Assembly (NCBI RefSeq): GCF_000484535.1
Contig: NC_022600.1
Location: forward strand, 1,612,001 to 1,676,000
From: Gloeobacter kilaueensis JS1
GTDB taxonomy: Bacteria; Cyanobacteriota; Cyanobacteriia; Gloeobacterales; Gloeobacteraceae
Length of the DNA stretch: 64,000 nucleotides
Reading direction: 5' to 3'
In this document: in pieces, positions 35,639 to 44,245 of the stretch
Layout: each line of letters opens with the position of its first letter
How positions within the stretch are numbered: the stretch's first letter is position 1
Notes under the pieces: generated by a model
The model's database searches: none
What the model was told of the DNA's origin: nothing
The model's input: the letters and a program-made list of their open reading frames with translations, nothing else
Made by a program: the position numbers and the translations under genes

Positions 35639-36427
35639 TTACGCACTAATAAAATCTTTCAAGCGGCATCGCTCGAAGACCTCTAGATTGCCTCCTTCTG
35701 TGCAGTTTACAATTTTTCGGCCTGCTTCTTCAAAAACAACCCGTGCAAGAGAATAAGCAGCTTCGCTACTGGACAGATCAGGAAGCTGCCATCTCATTCC
35801 ATCTGAAAAATACTTCGGATCAAAATGGTTCTCATCCTTAGCCGTTGCCAGAACAGTTTTATTGGGCGGCCCTTTTGTCGCAAAATTGTGATCACAGCCA
35901 ATTAAAGCTACCCGCTCAAAACCCATGTGGAAGGCAAGCTGCATAGCGACGAAGGTAACAGTATATCCTTGATAAATACTGATAGAGCAATCCCTTGCGA
36001 ATTTAACCTGGCTTGCAGAATGTAAGAATGTTACATTTTTACGTGCTTGAACATGCCTGGTGCCCACACTGTCAAGGAAAAGGGGGATGTCAGTACTGTT
36101 GAAAAAATGTTGATTTTGCTCAATCACAAACGGGTTTACTGAGACAATACAGGCTGGACGGAAGTCGGATTGTGCAAAAAGCAAGTTGATCTTGTTAAGC
36201 CCGAAAGTAAAGGCAGTGCGGAGTAGAGAAAGGTCTGAGCGGAGCAAGCTGGGGCCATTACAAACAATGACTGCCCGTTGAGCTGAATGCTTATTGAGGC
36301 AAGAGCGAAGTCTGTCACGAGAACGCCACGACTCAGCACTTAAATCCCACTTCAATCGCCTCAGCAGCTCCAGGGTAGCGTAGCGATAGGGATTAATCGT
36401 TGCTCTTTGTGAGTTCAAGACAGCCAT
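35639..36427 (-). CDS. DUF115/MptE-like family protein
   Basis: 262 residues. VIVCNGPSLLRSDLSLL near residue 53 is the DUF115 nucleotide-binding-like signature. FGLNKINLLF, YQGYTVTFVAMQLAFHMGF, LIGCDHNF and GMRWQLPDLSSSE are further conserved blocks. Relatives occur in polysaccharide and flagellin-glycosylation loci. The NGPSL motif also resembles the start of family 42 sialyltransferases, so a CMP-sugar-dependent transferase is conceivable. No proven function. Confidence 0.75.
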   Translation of the reverse strand: MAVLNSQRATINPYRYATLELLRRLKWDLSAESWRSRDRLRSCLNKHSAQRAVIVCNGPSLLRSDLSLLRTAFTFGLNKINLLFAQSDFRPACIVSVNPFVIEQNQHFFNSTDIPLFLDSVGTRHVQARKNVTFLHSASQVKFARDCSISIYQGYTVTFVAMQLAFHMGFERVALIGCDHNFATKGPPNKTVLATAKDENHFDPKYFSDGMRWQLPDLSSSEAAYSLARVVFEEAGRKIVNCTEGGNLEVFERCRLKDFISA

Positions 36428-36453
36428 TGGCCTCGTGGATTTAGATAACTAGA

Positions 36454-37944
36454 TCAAAGAGCACTATAGCTATTTGTAGAAAGATAAATTGCGGTGGCTC
36501 CAACACAATAAGCCAGGATGATAGCCAGCGGAATCAAAGAGGTAGACAATTCAAACTGCCAGAACTTAAGCTGAAATGTTTTATAGGAGTAACGGGCGCA
36601 ATAGCGGGCGTAAAATCCGGCGTATCCTGCAAGCAATGCAGTTGGAAATGCGTAGACTCCAATAAAGGGGAACAGGATAAAACTGAAGGACAGGAAAATA
36701 AGACCGTGAACTACGCTGACGATGTGCCAGACGATATGGTTTGTTGTACTGTAAAGCTGGAGGTGCATTGCGCCATAGCGTTCAATAAAATAGCAAGTGC
36801 CGAGCAATCCCCACATCACTGGATTAACAAACTCGGCATGGCTACCGATAAGTTGTAGCAGAGAAGGTCCAAAAACGCCCAGGCCAATAAAGCAGACAAC
36901 AAAAGACCAGTAGGCCAGCCGCATACCTCTTGTCGCTACGGCAACTTGTTCAACAAGTTTGCCCTGGGAGCGCAGACGGGCCAGTAAGGGTAACTTGCTG
37001 TAGAAGGGTGCCTGGGAAAACTGGCTGACCGATTGAATGAGCCGCAAAGCTACAAGGTAGGATGCGATGCCAGAAGTCGCGCCTAACTGGGCATATACAA
37101 GGTTACTTGCCTGCATCAACCCAGCCGTAAAGACAGCACCCAGGCCACTCCGCCAGGCACTGGGCCAGACGCCCTCAAAAACCTCTGGGTACAACTTTCC
37201 ATATGTAAAAGAACTCAACCGTCTTTCTTCGACCTGTCTGCAAAGCCAGCGGTCCCTCAGCACCCCGACGACGATCCAGAGCTGATTAGATAAGACCAGG
37301 GCCAGTAGCTTACCACCTGTAATCAGAACGAGAAAGCCACTAAAAATAGCACCAAGTGAGGTAATCACCTGCCAGCGCTGCAGCAAAGCGATCTGGTTCA
37401 TTCCCTGCAACAGTGCATTGTATCTGTTGCCCCACAAAGCAACAGTCGATCCTAATAAAACAACTACCCAGGCAGCCCAGGCTTGATAGCTATCAGAGGT
37501 GAGTGAGATAGGTTTGGCAAGAGCGAGCGAGCCTAGAATTGCAAGCACACAAATAGAAATAAGTGTCAAGCGATAATAGATAACCTGCATAGTGGAGCAA
37601 ATTTGCTCCATCAAGCTCCAGTTGGCCTGACCGCTCCCTGTGAGATTTCCAGTGTCGCGAAGGTCTCGAATATTTTTAGCTCCACCCATGGCGAATGCAA
37701 CGACTCTGGCAAAGGTTGGAGCAAATCCAAGATCCACAAATGTTTGCAGGCTAATAATACTGCTCAGCAATGACCAGACAACAATATCTGCTGGAGTAAA
37801 TTGTCTAAGTACAAGCGGAAAGACGGCGATCAGGCTAAGAGTACGGGCAGCCAGACTACTCCAGGTAGTGAACGTCGGGGAATTCCAGAGCCTTAATGGA
37901 AAAGCCAGATATTTATGCAAAGCGCTCAAATTTATCGAAGACAT
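36454..37944 (-). CDS. Polysaccharide flippase (Wzx-like, MOP superfamily)
   Basis: 496 residues with about 12 membrane helices spread evenly and a basic loop in the middle (RDRWLCRQVEERRLSS). The topology and the locus match Wzx, which flips lipid-linked repeat units across the inner membrane. ATG at 37944. A gap of 39 bases separates it from the methyltransferase gene. Confidence 0.85.
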   Translation of the reverse strand: MSSINLSALHKYLAFPLRLWNSPTFTTWSSLAARTLSLIAVFPLVLRQFTPADIVVWSLLSSIISLQTFVDLGFAPTFARVVAFAMGGAKNIRDLRDTGNLTGSGQANWSLMEQICSTMQVIYYRLTLISICVLAILGSLALAKPISLTSDSYQAWAAWVVVLLGSTVALWGNRYNALLQGMNQIALLQRWQVITSLGAIFSGFLVLITGGKLLALVLSNQLWIVVGVLRDRWLCRQVEERRLSSFTYGKLYPEVFEGVWPSAWRSGLGAVFTAGLMQASNLVYAQLGATSGIASYLVALRLIQSVSQFSQAPFYSKLPLLARLRSQGKLVEQVAVATRGMRLAYWSFVVCFIGLGVFGPSLLQLIGSHAEFVNPVMWGLLGTCYFIERYGAMHLQLYSTTNHIVWHIVSVVHGLIFLSFSFILFPFIGVYAFPTALLAGYAGFYARYCARYSYKTFQLKFWQFELSTSLIPLAIILAYCVGATAIYLSTNSYSAL

Positions 37945-37983
37945 GAAGCTCGATTCGCAGCATGAGCTATTCTGCTTTTGCTC

Positions 37984-38925
37984 TTATTTTACAAGGCTGT
38001 TATAGCGTGCTTTGGGCAATTCCATACTGTAGGTATTCATATTGTTGTGTCTTGCATTTTTATGAAGTCTACTGTTTCTCACTTGAGTGTAAAGCCGAAC
38101 AGCTGATGCCAAAAAACGAACCACGTCAGTCCTGGAGAGTAAACCAACAGCTTCGGGAGCATACTCAGCCATTGCTGCAGCATGGACGATATGTTCATTC
38201 TCAAAAAGCTTGCGGTCACGCTCAGTCGGGGGATACATGGGAGGGAGAAGTTGCTCAAGATCCCTGACGATAATGTTCACTCCATTCCACCAACCGTTCC
38301 TGGACTCCTGCTGTTGCACGGCACTGGCATTGACCGGATGGCAGGCGGAATAAGCTTCAAAAGCAAGCTTGAATTCAGGATGCGTCACCAGGAAATCGCG
38401 ATTTGCCTGACGGACATGACGATAATTAGAATCATCTACTACAATCACTGCCTGCTGATGCAAATAGGGAATGACAAGTTCCAGGCACATTAACTGGCTA
38501 CGATAATCGTGGGGACCATCGACCAGATACAGAGCAACTTTACGGTCGCCAATCTCGGTCGAAAGTGTTTCTAGTGCATCCTCGTAATCTTTGTTGATCA
38601 AAACAGCGTTTTGGACGTTGAGCTGTGCCATCCGATCCTTGATGATCGCGAGGTTCTTACCTTCTGGATCGAAGAAAGCAAAATTGTCTATTCCGTAGCT
38701 TGGCAGTGAACGGCAGGCACTGGCTACAGATAAAAGAGTCAGTCCCTGAAAAACGCCCACCTCCAGGTAGCAGACACCGGCCTGCTCCGCAAAAAGACTG
38801 GCTATCCTCTGCAGAGCACCGACAAGTTTTTTGCCCGAGAAACCGGTAAGAATCCCGTCGGCATCGGCACTGAGCAGTCCTTCAGCCTCAGCGGCTTTTA
38901 TTGCGTCTATGACTTTGTTAATCAT
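37984..38925 (-). CDS. Class I SAM-dependent methyltransferase (Methyltransf_24 type)
   Basis: 313 residues. CYLEVGVFQGLTLLSVA is the SAM-binding glycine loop in its 'EVGVFQG' variant. IDNFAFFD and LYLVDGPHDYRSQLM follow, the latter a typical metal-binding Asp/His segment of TylF-like sugar or small-molecule methyltransferases. Likely decorates a glycan sugar. The C-terminal 60 residues are basic. Confidence 0.8.
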   Translation of the reverse strand: MINKVIDAIKAAEAEGLLSADADGILTGFSGKKLVGALQRIASLFAEQAGVCYLEVGVFQGLTLLSVASACRSLPSYGIDNFAFFDPEGKNLAIIKDRMAQLNVQNAVLINKDYEDALETLSTEIGDRKVALYLVDGPHDYRSQLMCLELVIPYLHQQAVIVVDDSNYRHVRQANRDFLVTHPEFKLAFEAYSACHPVNASAVQQQESRNGWWNGVNIIVRDLEQLLPPMYPPTERDRKLFENEHIVHAAAMAEYAPEAVGLLSRTDVVRFLASAVRLYTQVRNSRLHKNARHNNMNTYSMELPKARYNSLVK

Positions 38926-38943
38926 TTATTGTGTGTGACTTGG

Positions 38944-39744
38944 CTAGGGCTTGCTTGTCTTCTGCATTGTTTGCTTGACGATGGTTTTCATCCTGCTGAA
39001 AATTCGATCCTTTGTAGAAGGCTTCTTGATGATTCGTTGAGTGCCCGAAGGGCCATACACGGACTTGATGAGTTCGATCATGATTTTTTCTTGCGGGGTG
39101 CGAGGCAGCTGGCGCACAAACAAATAGTCTGCCTGGGAGGCAAAGGAATTTTGATATCCAGTCCAACCTGCTTCTTCAAATCCTTTGCTTTGCAGGCTGG
39201 CTTTTACCTCATCTTCAAGAATCATACCTTCATAGAGGGGGTAGCGGTAAAGCTCTAATTCAAGAGCAAGGCAGTCCTCCTCTAGATATTTCTGTGCTCC
39301 ATCAAGTACGAACGCCTCTCCACTTTGAGTATCGCTCTTCAAAAATGGAAAGCTGACTTTGTGCCCAAGGGACTGGTACAATTCTGCTAAGATTGTGTCT
39401 AGTTTCTTGACCCTACACGAAAATTGTCGAATGCTGCTTGAACGTTCAAACCACGTGTTATTAAGCGCAATGTTGCCTTCATTTTTAATCTGCTCGAAAT
39501 TTTGACGCACCCAATCAAAGTTTTGCTTTAGCAGAGATGAGCCCGTACCATTTTCTCCCGAGATATAAAAATTAGCCTCTCCATCAAAGTTCCAGACTGC
39601 ACAGTCATAGCGCAACCGTGTGCCCGTGAGAATAGGCAGCTCATTCGGCTCAAAGCTGAGCGTCCTACCCACCTTATCTGGATGATATTTCCAGGGAAGA
39701 TCCAGACCTCCAACCGCGCCAATATCGATAATATTTATCTGCAT
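38944..39744 (-). CDS. FkbM-family methyltransferase
   Basis: 266 residues. IIDIGAVGGLDLPW opens the SAM fold, followed by LSFEPNELPIL, a CRVKKLDTILAEL segment and FPFLKSDTQSGEAFVL (the FkbM 'D-x-(E/Q)G-E' motif). FkbM enzymes O-methylate sugars or other hydroxyls. It lies 18 bases upstream of the Methyltransf_24 gene. Confidence 0.82.
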   Translation of the reverse strand: MQINIIDIGAVGGLDLPWKYHPDKVGRTLSFEPNELPILTGTRLRYDCAVWNFDGEANFYISGENGTGSSLLKQNFDWVRQNFEQIKNEGNIALNNTWFERSSSIRQFSCRVKKLDTILAELYQSLGHKVSFPFLKSDTQSGEAFVLDGAQKYLEEDCLALELELYRYPLYEGMILEDEVKASLQSKGFEEAGWTGYQNSFASQADYLFVRQLPRTPQEKIMIELIKSVYGPSGTQRIIKKPSTKDRIFSRMKTIVKQTMQKTSKP

Positions 39745-39913
39745 AAAAATGCACCTTTATATCGCTGGAGCATTGGCAGCAGGGCGTGGAGCACCGGGGC
39801 AAACAGCTGTGCCGGAAACGATCCTAGGGGTTGGTTCAAAGCTTGATGACTAACCTGAATGGCTGGAGTCTACAACAGAATTTCTTGGGCCAGCAAATGG
39901 AAGGGTTAGTTGT

Positions 39914-40846
39914 TCACTGGCTCAAACCCACAGGAATGTACTGAGGAGACCAGTGACCCCACGGCATACCGTACTTACCGCTAAGTTTATAGAATTTAGC
40001 GAGGTTATCCTTGAGATAAGTACAGTTATGGTAGTTGCTGAGTACCTTGTGCGGCTCTTGTTGGCAGGCGGGAATTGCTCCAAAGAAGCCTACGAGGTCA
40101 TTTTCGCTAAAGCAATAGCCCTGGGACGGTTCGTGCAGCCAGGTAGCAGGTTGTTCTGTGCCTGAGGTTGTCACGGCCCAATATCCCTGGGGTTTGACAA
40201 TCCGATGAATTTCTTGTAGCGCCTGTGAAAGTGAAGTTATGGGGATATGTTCGATAGCCGACAGGGAAACCACTGCATCAAAGGATTTGGCTGGGAACTC
40301 GGGCATATGGCATAGGTTGCCGACGCACCAGTTAAGTTGTGCAGGCTGCCCATTCAGGTTATTCTGGCGTCGCCAGGTGTCATGAACACTTTCGTACCGC
40401 CAAGCTCTAGCCTCGGTGATCATGGACCAGCAACTAATCTGTTGCTTCAGCCGGGCGAGAACTGTTGTAGGAGGCGCAGCTTCGAGCAGTTGTGCATAGT
40501 CAGTAGTGACATGGCTGGGAAAGCGTTCGTACTTTGTGCCATAGCGCCGCTGGTAGGCAAGAGGCGGTTTTTTTAGAACCATGTCTACATTTGTGACTTC
40601 AAAACCTAATTCGCTCAGGAGAAATTGAACTGGACCGCCGCCACCGCCAGCATCCAGTACCCGCAATCCCTTAGGCCAGAACTTTATCTGCCGATAGATC
40701 CAGGTGAGGTCGGTGATATAGTGCCATCCCAATTGCGTCCGCCCCGTGATCTTCAAGAAATTCTCAACAAACTTAAAATCCACTGAGGCCAGTTGCTCCT
40801 GAGGCTCAATGAATTCGTACTTTAATGCTGGGGTTCGCTCCACCAT
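39914..40846 (-). CDS. Class I SAM-dependent methyltransferase
   Basis: 310 residues. VLDAGGGGGPVQFLLSELGFEV is the glycine-rich loop, VTNVDMV the acidic strand, and VVSLSAIEHIPITSLSQAL the Methyltransf_11 motif. N- and C-terminal extensions may bind the acceptor. ATG 40846 chosen, with GTG 40843 or 40849 also possible. Third methyltransferase of the locus. Confidence 0.82.
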   Translation of the reverse strand: MVERTPALKYEFIEPQEQLASVDFKFVENFLKITGRTQLGWHYITDLTWIYRQIKFWPKGLRVLDAGGGGGPVQFLLSELGFEVTNVDMVLKKPPLAYQRRYGTKYERFPSHVTTDYAQLLEAAPPTTVLARLKQQISCWSMITEARAWRYESVHDTWRRQNNLNGQPAQLNWCVGNLCHMPEFPAKSFDAVVSLSAIEHIPITSLSQALQEIHRIVKPQGYWAVTTSGTEQPATWLHEPSQGYCFSENDLVGFFGAIPACQQEPHKVLSNYHNCTYLKDNLAKFYKLSGKYGMPWGHWSPQYIPVGLSQ

Positions 40847-40886
40847 CACCTCGATCTGACGAATAAGTAGAGGACAAGACAGGAAT

Positions 40887-41633
40887 TTATCCTGGATCGT
40901 GCAATCGCACGCTTATGCCGCCATCTAGATTTAGAGAAGCGCCGGTAATGAAATCGGCCTGGGTCGAGGCGAGAAACAAAGCTGCTGAGGCAACTTCTTC
41001 TGGTTGGGCAATCCGCCCCACTGGATGCATCCGGGAGAGTTCTTCAAACTGTGCCTCTTTGCCGACGAAACCTGCCAGTAACATTGCCGTCGCTGTCGCG
41101 GCAGGATTGATCGCATTGACTCGCACTCTACCGCCCAAGTCGATGGCCAGAGCGCGGGTCAGGCCACCTAGGGCCGCTTTGCTCGTCGCATAGGTGACGA
41201 ATGCCGGTTTGGTCGCTATGGCGTGAACGCTGGAAATGTTTACAACGTTTCCGCCCACCCTCTCAAGAGCAGGTAACAGCCCCTGGATGAGCAAGAACGG
41301 AGCAGTCAGATTAATGTCGAGCGTCTGCCGCCATTCATCGAGTGTAATTTTTTCGGTGGAATTGAGAGGCTGGACGGCGGCGTTGTTGACCAGGACGTTG
41401 AGTCCGGACGGCTCCACAGCACTGTGCAGCTTCGCGAGCAATGCAGCGGAGCGCTCTTTATCGAAACACAGTTCTTGTAAGTCGAGTTGCATAAATAAAT
41501 CGCACTGGCAGTTGCCGTGCAGGCGATCGACTGCGATCACTCTATAACCCGCTCGGTGGAACGCACTGCAGAGCGCCTGGCCAATTCCTCCGATCGCCCC
41601 CGTGATCAGGGCTGTTCTTTCTGCGTCAGGCAA
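40887..41633 (-). CDS. SDR-family oxidoreductase
   Basis: 248 residues, classical SDR. TGAIGGIGQAL cofactor motif, NNAAVQ, catalytic SSVHAIATKPAFVTYATSK (S/Y/K) and a final DGGISV strand. The only usable start is a TTG at 41633, overlapping the dehydrogenase end by 8 bases. Within the CMP-sugar module it probably reduces or oxidises a sugar-acid intermediate. Confidence 0.85.
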   Translation of the reverse strand: MPDAERTALITGAIGGIGQALCSAFHRAGYRVIAVDRLHGNCQCDLFMQLDLQELCFDKERSAALLAKLHSAVEPSGLNVLVNNAAVQPLNSTEKITLDEWRQTLDINLTAPFLLIQGLLPALERVGGNVVNISSVHAIATKPAFVTYATSKAALGGLTRALAIDLGGRVRVNAINPAATATAMLLAGFVGKEAQFEELSRMHPVGRIAQPEEVASAALFLASTQADFITGASLNLDGGISVRLHDPG

Positions 41634-42555
41634 TTTTTAACAAACCGAACAGCAGTTGAATCGCTTTTTCACTCGCGCGCTGCACAGCTTCTGCTGTATT
41701 GGAGGCGTTGTGTGAACCAAAGATGCAGCGCTTGTGGCGATGCAGGGGCGAGGTGAGCGGCAGAGGTTCCTCCTCGAAAACATCGAGGGCTGCAGAATGG
41801 ACCTGGCCCGACTCAAGGGCAGCGACCAGAGCCTGTTGATCGATAAGCGGCCCACGGGCAACGTTGACGATGCGCACGCCGGGCCTGGTTCGCGCCAGAA
41901 CTTCAGCGTCGATCATGTGAAAGTTCTGGGCTGTGAGAGCGCAGGTGAGAACAATAAAATCTGCCTCATCGAGGCGCTCTGGCCAGGGTGCTGGCTCTAC
42001 GGCCAACCCGTCAACTGCCTTGAAGAAGGGATCGTAGACGATCACCTGCATATCCGCTGCCAACAGGCGCTTTGCCGCGCTGCGTCCAATGTCACCAAAG
42101 CCAACCAGTGCGAGTGTCTTATGGGTCAAAGAGATGCCGCAGGGTTTTGGCCAGCGGCCAGCGCGCACCTCGCGGTCAATCAAAAATGTCTCTCTCGCTA
42201 GAGCCGTGACGTAAGAAACCGCTACATCAGCTACCTCCGCCCCAAACATACCCGGTGTATTGAGGACTGGAATGCCCAGATCCTCTGCCGCTCCAAAATC
42301 GACATTGTCTACTCCGACGCCCCACTTTACAGCTGCCCGCAACGCTCCCTGTTTACCGGCAACGAAAACCTCCCGCGTGGCCGGGTCATCGCCAATAATC
42401 CAACCGTCAAATTGGGGAACGAGGGTGAGCAATTCATCGACGGTGAGGGTCTGTACGATGGGCGGACAGTAGACTTCTATATTTTTGTCCACAAAATAGT
42501 GACGGAACTCGTCGATCCGTCGCACCATCGGCGGACAGGTGATCAAGATACGCAT
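41626..42555 (-). CDS. D-isomer-specific 2-hydroxyacid dehydrogenase
   Basis: 309 residues. NAD-binding ALVGFGDIGRSAAKRL near residue 150, the Arg/Glu/His catalytic set (VNVARGPLID, ALDVFEEEPLP, FGSHNASN), and the substrate-loop KWGVGVDNVD. Related to phosphoglycerate and formate dehydrogenases. It lies between the cytidylyltransferase and the SDR, so it likely handles a 2-hydroxy or 2-keto acid in the same pathway. Confidence 0.87.
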   Translation of the reverse strand: MRILITCPPMVRRIDEFRHYFVDKNIEVYCPPIVQTLTVDELLTLVPQFDGWIIGDDPATREVFVAGKQGALRAAVKWGVGVDNVDFGAAEDLGIPVLNTPGMFGAEVADVAVSYVTALARETFLIDREVRAGRWPKPCGISLTHKTLALVGFGDIGRSAAKRLLAADMQVIVYDPFFKAVDGLAVEPAPWPERLDEADFIVLTCALTAQNFHMIDAEVLARTRPGVRIVNVARGPLIDQQALVAALESGQVHSAALDVFEEEPLPLTSPLHRHKRCIFGSHNASNTAEAVQRASEKAIQLLFGLLKIA

Positions 42556-42569
42556 CGGCTACACCAAAT

Positions 42570-43277
42570 TCAAGTGGTTGCCAGTTGTTGCTGTTGGGCA
42601 ATCATCTCGGCAATATCCCAGCCTTCTTGATCGTCGATATCCGCTGATTCTAGGCGGGGCGTTTCAAACATCATTGGCCGCTGGCCGATCCGGGCACCGG
42701 TCGCCAGAAAGCTCGCTTTTGTAAAGATGTACAGGTTGGAATTTTCCTCGAACCAGGCTTCGAGATCCTGGGTGCGGATCAGGTTCTGCGGGTCGTGGTT
42801 GACCGGGCTGCCATCGGCGCGATAAAAGCGCGTCTGAAAGCGATTGACTGTAAAGAGCGAATCGGCCTTGCCCGCAAGCTGGGCGTCGATAAAGGCTGCC
42901 AGTGCCGAGCGGATAGTACTTGCTTTAAGCAGAGGGTTGGTGGTGTGGGTCATCAGATAGATGTCAGCGTCTACGTTGGCAACATCGTCCGCAAGCACCA
43001 GATTCATGCTGACAAAGTCGCCGCAAATTTCGGGCCTGCGATCGCGAATCTGGACCCGGTCGCCGCCTACCAAGCCCTGATCAGCGAGAAGCTGACGCGC
43101 ATCGGTGTTGATGACGACGCGCTCGATTTCGACAATCGACAGCAGTGTATCGAGAATCCAGCGAAACAGGGGCTTGCCACAAAACGGGCGAAAATTTTTG
43201 CCTTTTACCCGCGCACTGTGGGCTTTCATCGGTAGCAAAGCAACTACCTGCGGTCGCACCTGAGCAGTTTTACTCAT
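42570..43277 (-). CDS. Acylneuraminate cytidylyltransferase-family protein
   Basis: 235 residues from ATG 43277, which overlaps the GT2 stop by 4 bases. ALLPMKAHSARVKGKNFRPF is the CTP-binding loop in the 'MKxHSxRVxGKN' variant, then GKPLFRWIL, VINTDARQLL, DIYLMTHTTNPLLKASTI (metal site) and DIDDQEGWDIAEM at the end. The family makes CMP-activated sialic, Kdo-like or other acids. No NeuB-type synthase is nearby, so the substrate is open. Confidence 0.87.
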   Translation of the reverse strand: MSKTAQVRPQVVALLPMKAHSARVKGKNFRPFCGKPLFRWILDTLLSIVEIERVVINTDARQLLADQGLVGGDRVQIRDRRPEICGDFVSMNLVLADDVANVDADIYLMTHTTNPLLKASTIRSALAAFIDAQLAGKADSLFTVNRFQTRFYRADGSPVNHDPQNLIRTQDLEAWFEENSNLYIFTKASFLATGARIGQRPMMFETPRLESADIDDQEGWDIAEMIAQQQQLATT

Positions 43278-44230
43278 ATATCCACGCGTGGGGCGGAAGT
43301 TGTCTCCAGCTCGTTCGGTTTTGCCGCTGATTGGGCGGCGGCGGCAGTTTCTAGATATCCAAAATACATTTCTTTTTTGTGGCGGGACAGGGTGCGGTGC
43401 TCCCAATTGCCCCGGTAGCTGCCCCAGAATTGCATCAGACGAAAAAGACAGATCTCTTTTAATTTTGATCCAAGAAGGCCCGATTGGATGGCAGCGCGGC
43501 TGTCTGACCAGATCGCTGCTGTCAGATAGCGCAGAAAATCGAGAAAGTGAATATGTACTTCGGGCATGATGTGCTGCAGAGCGATCGCCTCGCGCTCGTA
43601 GCGGTGCAGCACCTTTGACCACGACTCGTCGTGGTAGTGCCAGACCGCTGCTTCGGCGACGTAGGCGATTTGAAGCCCCTGAGCGATCAGGCGCTTGCCC
43701 AGTTCCATATCCTCCAGGCCGGTCAGGGCTTCGTTAAAAGGGTTGCGCAACCAGATCGGCCGTAGTAAAGCGGCGTTGGCGTTGTTGCAGAAAAAACCTG
43801 TCTGTGGAATGCGGCTGGCTGGTGGATAGAATTTACTGAAAACCTGCTTTTCACTGAAGCGCGTCTGCTCGCCGCCGAGTTGACGACCATAGGTAAGTAC
43901 TGCCCGCTGGGCTTGCAGGGGGTGCAGCAGTTGAGCCAACCACTGCGAACTGGTCGGGACGCAGTGGCCACTGATAAAAACCAGATACTCCCCTCGGGCG
44001 GCCTGGCAACCGAGGTTCAGCGAGCGACCGAAGGAGAAGTCTGCTTTTTGAATATGGACAAGCCGGCAGCCGAAGCGCTGGGCTATCTGAACGGTCCGAT
44101 CGGATGAGCCGGAATCGACGACGATCACCTCGCAGCCCAGATCCGCTAAAGTTTGCTCGGCAACCGCTTCCAACAGTTGGGGAAGATAGCGTTGCTCGTT
44201 GTAGGTGCGGATGACGATGCTGGCCAGCAT
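43274..44230 (-). CDS. Family 2 glycosyltransferase
   Basis: 318 residues. ASIVIRTYNEQRYLPQLLEA, VIVVDSGSSDRTV, FSFGRSLNLGCQAARGEYLVFISGH (acidic motif replaced by SGH) and NEALTGLEDMELGKRL. A C-terminal helical extension follows (YLTAAIWSDSRAAIQ). Coupled to the cytidylyltransferase by an ATGA overlap, which makes it the best candidate for the transferase of the CMP-activated residue. Confidence 0.88.
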   Translation of the reverse strand: MLASIVIRTYNEQRYLPQLLEAVAEQTLADLGCEVIVVDSGSSDRTVQIAQRFGCRLVHIQKADFSFGRSLNLGCQAARGEYLVFISGHCVPTSSQWLAQLLHPLQAQRAVLTYGRQLGGEQTRFSEKQVFSKFYPPASRIPQTGFFCNNANAALLRPIWLRNPFNEALTGLEDMELGKRLIAQGLQIAYVAEAAVWHYHDESWSKVLHRYEREAIALQHIMPEVHIHFLDFLRYLTAAIWSDSRAAIQSGLLGSKLKEICLFRLMQFWGSYRGNWEHRTLSRHKKEMYFGYLETAAAAQSAAKPNELETTSAPRVDI

Positions 44231-44245
44231 ACCGAATAGCGCTGC

